Below, piece after piece: positions 59,259 through 64,000 of a stretch of 64,000 nucleotides of DNA (within the stretch, counting starts at the first letter, position 1; each line of letters begins with the position of its first letter). Below the pieces are notes generated by a model. The model worked only from the letters and a program-made list of their open reading frames with translations, had not been told where the DNA came from and made no database searches. The DNA comes from Siphonodentalium dalli (lineage: Eukaryota > Mollusca > Scaphopoda > Gadilida > Siphonodentaliidae), in the NCBI GenBank assembly GCA_032622095.1, contig CP136069.1:39406194-39470193 (forward strand), read 5' to 3'. A program made the position numbers and the translations under genes.

Positions 59259-60192
59259 TCTATTATATATTTTTGGAAGATCTGTCTGTGTGTGTCTGTC
59301 TGTGTGTGTGTCTGTAATCGATGGACTCGAAAACGGTCGAGCCGATTTCGATGAAACTTGGTATGTGTGGGTATTTTCGGCCGGGGAGTGACATAGGCCT
59401 ATTAATTTGCCCGTGCGACGTGACCTTGACCTAGAAATCTGGTCATTTCAAGGTCAAACGCCCGAATATCACGGGATTTCGATGAAACTTGGTATGTGGG
59501 GGTACTTTCTTATGGCGAGTCTCATAAGCATATTCATTTGCCCGTGCGACGTGACCTTGAAATCGGGTAACTTCAAGGTCAAACGCCCGAATATCACGGG
59601 ATTTCGATGAAACTTGGTATGTGGGGGTCCTTTCGTATGGGGAGTCTCATAAGCATATTCATTTGCCCGTGCGACGTGACCTTGACCTTGAAATCGGGTA
59701 ACTTCAAGGTCAAATCGCCAATTTTGATGGGATTTCGACGAAATTTGATACGAGGGGTTACTTAATAAAATAATGTATAGCATTTTTAAAGCGCCTTATC
59801 CCATGAGGCCCAAAGCGCTCAATGATACAACAGATGACCGAGCTCCAGCACATTTGAACACATATACGCATGTACACACAAACAATAACTACAATGAAAT
59901 AAATCAAACAATTCATATACAAATCAGGATGAAGGCTGTGTGTATTGTATAAAATTTTGTCCACTGATTGTTTTGGACGGGTCATATCGTGACCCCGACC
60001 TGACATTGACCTTCAAAATGATCAATTCAAGGTCAAACCGGGTAAAACCGGATGGATTTCGACGGGCACGTTTGTCGGGTACTTTTGTCCGGGTAGTGTT
60101 TTGGACTGGTCAAATCGTGACCCCATTTGACCTTGACATTCAAAATGGACAATTCAAGGTCAAAGCCCGGACGAATTCGGGTCACCTTCTAG
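59259..60192 (+). mobile_element. Non-autonomous Helitron, tandem copy 3
   Basis: TC start abutting copy 2; ends with the hairpin region CCCGGACGAATTCGGG and CTAG at 60189-60192. A ~200-bp foreign insertion lies at 59761-59960. Confidence 0.85.
59761..59960. mobile_element. ~200-bp insertion within Helitron copy 3
   Basis: Interrupts the sequence that reads GTTACTTTTGTCCACTGAGT without a break at about 59028. It contains AAGCGCCTTATCCCATGAGG and CCCAAAGCGCTC, a GCGC-anchored hairpin. Family not recognised. Confidence 0.6.
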
Positions 60193-60602
60193 TCTATTAT
60201 ATATTTTGGAACTTCTGTCTGTCTGTCTGAATGTATGTGTGTATGTTTGTATGCACATGTGTGTTATAGATTAGAAAACTGCTGGATCGATCCGACTCAA
60301 ATTTGGTATGTAGGCCTACTGTGATCCGGGGAACAATATGGGCGGGTCCAATGTCACGTGCGACAGTGTCCTTGACCTTGACCTCCTCATATAGGGATGT
60401 TTCTGGACCTCGACCGATCCGACTCAAATTTAGTATGCATATAAAGGCCTACTTTGACCCCGGGAACAATATTGTCGGGTCCAATTTCACGTGCGACCTT
60501 GACCTTGACCTCGCTCAAATAGGCATGTTAATTCTGGCTCGATCGAGCAATAGTTTAAAAAAATCCCTACATAGCCCGGACGAAGTCGGGCGCTTCAGCT
60601 AG
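60193..60602 (+). mobile_element. Non-autonomous Helitron, tandem copy 4 (diverged subfamily)
   Basis: Starts TCTATTATATATTTTGGAAC, ends CCCGGACGAAGTCGGG CGCTTCAGCTAG, followed by T. The interior differs from copies 1-3 (GATCGATCCGACTCAAATTT, GGGGAACAATATGGGCGGGT) although the ends agree. Confidence 0.83.
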
Positions 60603-61590
60603 TATATATTATTTTTGAGTGATGAATTGTTGTAATCTATAGTGTCCTGTTTTGTGCTTGCATGGACTCCAGTTGCCTTTAGTCTGTTGTACTACGGGCT
60701 CAACGCTAGGAAGGGGGTGCACTGCCAGCCATGCAGTTGACATAATATTAGATGACTAGCTGACAAAAGCTCTTTATTCAGCGTTGGATGGGCCTGCGGC
60801 CCTTTTGTGCGTGAGAGGCGCACATTTTGATTTTAGACAGAACCTTTATTCAGCGGCGGCCCCTTTGCGCGGTTCGCGCACATTTTGATTGCTTAAACAT
60901 TTTGATTAAAAGAACATTTGGTTATTATTTATTTATTTTTTAGATTGAGCTACTTACTCAATTTAACAAACATTTTTTTTCCACTTAATATGTTTTTTTT
61001 TTAAATTTGAAAAACTAACGCACGCCGCTTTTACACCAGCCATGGTCACCACACCAAATTTGGTTGAAATCTGTCTAGAAGAAAACAGCATTCATAGACT
61101 GAGAGATCCTACTCTTTTATATACATGTAACATCGATAAATATCGAGAAAAATAAAAGCCAAGACACTATGCCAATCCGATGGGAAGCCGATTTGCCGCG
61201 GTCATAGCAACACTACCCCTCCATAAATAAAAACAATGAAAATAGAGCCTTTCTGAGCCTTTACCGTTTATTTGATTTGCATTGCGGCCAAAGGGGTGTC
61301 ACTCTACATTAAGTTTTCCATGCACATGTGAACGACAGTCCGGCTCTCAACATATCAAATAACATCATTAGCACAGTCGCTATATTTATTCACAAAATAC
61401 ACACGGGAGGCAAATAAAATGAATATAAGATCCTCTACTACTTGGCCGATCAAAATATGCAAACCAAGTGCAATTGATAAAGATACGGATATAATAAACT
61501 GTATACTGATGAGTGGAATAAACCGCAAGTTACGTGTAAAACAAATAAACATTTTGTTTGGACACCATTTTGCTTGATATCAGAGGCGAG
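60603..61590. other. Stretch without a recognised gene
   Basis: A short imperfect repeat, CTTTATTCAGCGTTGGATGG and CTTTATTCAGCGGCGGCCCC (60771 and 60845), each followed by GCGC-rich sequence and CACATTTTGATT. Nothing else was identified. Confidence 0.4.
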
Positions 61591-61599
61591 ACCAAACAT

Positions 61600-63575
61600 T
61601 TTGTGTCGAAACGAAAGAAAGAACGAATGTGAAAGAAAATGAACTGAATAGATCTAAAATATTGCTCGAAATTGAAATAGATAACAATGACTTAGATACA
61701 AAAAAATAAAGACGAATTACTGGATAAAATACAAAAGATTGACACTGACCTTTACGAAATAAGAATAGAAGACACGAGATGGGAGATGGGGGGGCAATGG
61801 TAAGACCACGAGCCAAATGGATTGAACAAAGTGAAAAACCAACAAAATATTTCCTCAATCTTGAAAAACGCAATTCTATATCGAAAACTCTATGCAACCC
61901 TACCGACTCCACCGGGAAAAAACATTGACAATCAGTCAAACATAATGCACTAAGCTAGAAGTTTTTACGAAAATATATATGCATAAAAAAATACAAACAA
62001 TTCTGATATCCATACCATACTTGAAAAAATGCCATTCAATATTGTCACACGGCACTACTGACGGTATAGAAGGACTACTAACTCTAACCGAATTAACGTG
62101 TGCATTGATACCATCGCAAAATGATAAATGCAGCGGATTAGATGGATACCCGTATTAGTTTTGGAATTTGTTCTGACTTGACTTACATGCCGGCACAATT
62201 CTATGTGAATCACTCAATGAAGCTTTTGATAAAGGGAAATTTTCAATCAGCCAGAAACAAGAACTTATTACTCTGATCCCCCCAAAAAAGACAAAGAAAG
62301 ACATCATCTGAAAAACTAGCGATCAAGTTCACTCTTGAATATATCTTACAAAGCACCTTGTTCGTGCAAATTAAGCTGAAAGAAACCGGGATTATTAAAA
62401 AATCGCTACATCCAAGACAATACTAGACTTACCTATGATCTTATTTGCAAGACAAATTTGACCGGTAAACCTGGGCTACTGCTCCTCCTAGACTTTGAAA
62501 AGGTTTTTGATTCAGTATCACGAAAATTTATACATAAATGTCTTAGAATCCGAATTAACGCTCCCAAATTACTATTTCTTTGGCTTCGTGGTAAACAAAT
62601 GTTTGATTCGAGTCGAGGAACCCACCCATTATAATTAAACCTCAGAGTGATCTGATATCGATTATTGAAATTTGTTATTTCTCGAGATATGTACTTATTT
62701 GTTGCCTGGAAAAAAACCGTCAAGGCGACGGTTTCGGACAAAATTGCGGAAAAAGATGGATAACTCTAAAATCAAGTGGTAATGCGGCCACATTTCGTGA
62801 TAATCAAGTGATAATACGGCCATATTTCGTGAACAACATGTTGATAACACGTTTTCGGAAATTTAATACCATAGTTCACAGTGGTTAGCATTACTTTGTT
62901 GTAATTAATTGATTCTGATAACTAAAGCGTATTTTGAAGAAATGTTGTTGTAACTTGATGATATGGGGACCGTCTGGCCGGTTGAGTACTTTTAACCTTT
63001 TTAATTTTGGTGATTACATGAAAAGGCGGATTCCAATATTTTATACGAATATCAACTCGTCTATTTTAATAAATGGGCATATATCTCAGAGTTTCAAACT
63101 ATATCGACACTCGACAGGGCGACCATTTTTAATATGCGCAGCAATCTTAGCTAATATGATAAAATCTAATGACCTCATTAAAGGTGTCAACCTCTGCCAT
63201 GCAGGCGCCGTGGATTGGCTCGTATACGGAAAGTACGGATATTATGTGCCCAGACCTAGCACTAAAATATTGATAGTACTTTCAATCTCCTTGGAATACA
63301 CTTTTGATACCAACCTTGACAAAATGAATATCAATTATGATAGAAAACTTGCTGAAGTCAAACATTTGATAGAAACATGGAAACACCTGTTACTAATAAC
63401 ACCCATTGGTCGAATAACGGTGATAAAATCACAAATACTTCCAAAATCAATGCACCTCTCTGTATATAGCTCTCCCAAATCCCGATAAAGGTTGTTTATT
63501 TTTCTCTGGAACTCGAAGCGTGATAGAGTAAAACGCAAAGTTATTTGTCAGGATTATAAGAATGGCGGATTCGAT
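61600..63575 (+). pseudogene. Non-LTR retrotransposon (LINE) reverse transcriptase, degenerate and split by a MITE
   Basis: Frames in sequence give a Lys/Glu-rich linker, VRPRAKWIEQSEKPTKYFLN with LEKRN, ARSFYENIY, LTLTELTCALIPSQNDKCSG with LDGYP, NEAFDKGKFSISQKQELITL, and motif A LLLLLDFEKVFDSVSRKFIH. After an interruption at about 62546-62995 come FNFGDYMKRRIPIFYTNINS, ILINGHISQSF, a shortened motif B (GRPFLICAAILANMI), then NYDRKLAEVKHLIETWKHLL, TPIGRITVIKSQILPKSMHL and, past a stop, FLWNSKRDRVKRKVICQDYK. The YADD palm segment is missing. Stops and frameshifts are frequent, so the copy is old and dead. Confidence 0.87.
62546..62995 (-). mobile_element. MITE family B, copy 3, inserted in the LINE
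   Basis: Left end ATCCGAATTAACGCTCCC; right end GGGGACCGTCTGGCCGGTTG then AGTACTTTTAA. The interior matches copies at 23136 and 24745 in reverse. LINE codons CLR before and FFNFG after it would be contiguous without it. Confidence 0.8.
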
Positions 63576-63826
63576 TTTTGAAGTTTGTTATTTCTCGAGA
63601 TCTGCAGTAACAAGTGGCACAGAAACACGCGGTCAACCTTGTGGATGAAGATGGATAACTCTAAAATCAAGTGGTAATAATAACCACTTCAAACTTCAAA
63701 AATCGATATCTGATCACTCTGAGCTTTGATGGGTGAGTTCATCGACTCGAATCAAATAATTTTTACCCCCGAAGCCAAAGAAATAGTAATTTAGGAGCGT
63801 CTGATCGGATTGAGTACCTTTAATAT
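63560..63826. mobile_element. MITE family B, copy 4, rearranged as a foldback
   Basis: 63560-63680 carries the interior in reverse orientation (GAAGTTTGTTATTTCTCGAG, AGATGGATAACTCTAAAATC). 63690-63826 carries it forward (AAAATCGATATCTGATCACT) to the normal right end CTGATCGGATTGAGTACC TTTAA. One arm has therefore replaced the left half. Confidence 0.72.
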
Positions 63827-63837
63827 TGCATGATTAA

Positions 63838-64000
63838 GCTGACAAGCTGTCAGGTTGGAAATTTCCAACACTTGGAAAGCTTGTGTCCTGGTCCCTCCTC
63901 CGTGGCCAGTCGAAAACTGCTAGTTAATTTAAGAAAACAGTATTGTCCTATATTTGCTCAACATTGTCATTGGAATTGTCATCAGTTCGGATATTTTCGC
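63838..64000 (-). repeat. Dispersed repeat, inverse of 26.0-26.1 kb
   Basis: CAGGTTGGAAATTTCCAACA, GGTCCCTCCTCCGTGGCCAG and CATTGTCATTGGAATTGTCA are the reverse complement of sequence at about 26000-26115. The copy is cut by the window edge. Confidence 0.85.

Overview
This is a repeat-rich, AT-rich animal nuclear window with almost no intact coding sequence. The repeat content (GACCTTGACCTT-type Helitron arrays, a TAGCTCAACTT element with ~160-bp core repeats, many foldback MITEs) and the split genes suggest a mollusc, probably a bivalve. That placement is inferred from repeat style and protein resemblance, not from a search.

Layout. 1-1051 (-): 5' half of a piggyBac transposase broken by one in-frame stop. 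1772-2227: a single 456-bp element with 18-bp inverted ends inside TTAA. About 3757-22480: a satellite array whose ~0.86-1.1 kb monomers carry the same TTAA inverted-repeat element; it contains two kinds of higher-order repeat. 22650-25195: a palindrome, an inverted tail unit, a (TA)n tract and two copies of a second MITE whose ends (TTAAAGGYAC) resemble those of the satellite founder. 25.5-28.4 kb: dispersed repeats, a 19-20-bp minisatellite and a 5'-truncated LINE 3' end. 29-31.2 kb: a 243-bp tandem duplication, a GTT microsatellite and a TTAA MITE.

Host genes. Three plus-strand exons at 32846-32983, 40917-40969 and 43171-43284 join in compatible phases. They encode the C-terminal part of a MICOS subunit of the MIC26/MIC27 (APOO/APOOL) family. 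The introns hold a 241-bp satellite (10 units) and two Helentron-like elements. A convergent minus-strand exon (46462-47233) encodes the C-terminal catalytic part of a carbohydrate (CHST-type) sulfotransferase. Between the two genes is a nested stack of MITEs with readable target-site duplications.

48.36-55.59 kb is a large imperfect palindrome. Two head-to-head copies of a decayed gene (HEEADTR motif, PIN-like region, C-terminal CXC cysteine motif) are each followed by 362-bp tandem repeats. The right arm also carries a LINE reverse-transcriptase insertion. 57136-60602 holds four head-to-tail non-autonomous Helitrons, each CTAG end abutting the next TC start. 61.6-63.6 kb is a non-LTR retrotransposon pseudogene split by a MITE. 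The window ends in a repeat also found, inverted, at 26 kb.

Most open frames of 60-110 codons here are by-products of repeats and several start at TTG or GTG; they are not annotated as genes. No tRNA, rRNA or CRISPR was recognised.
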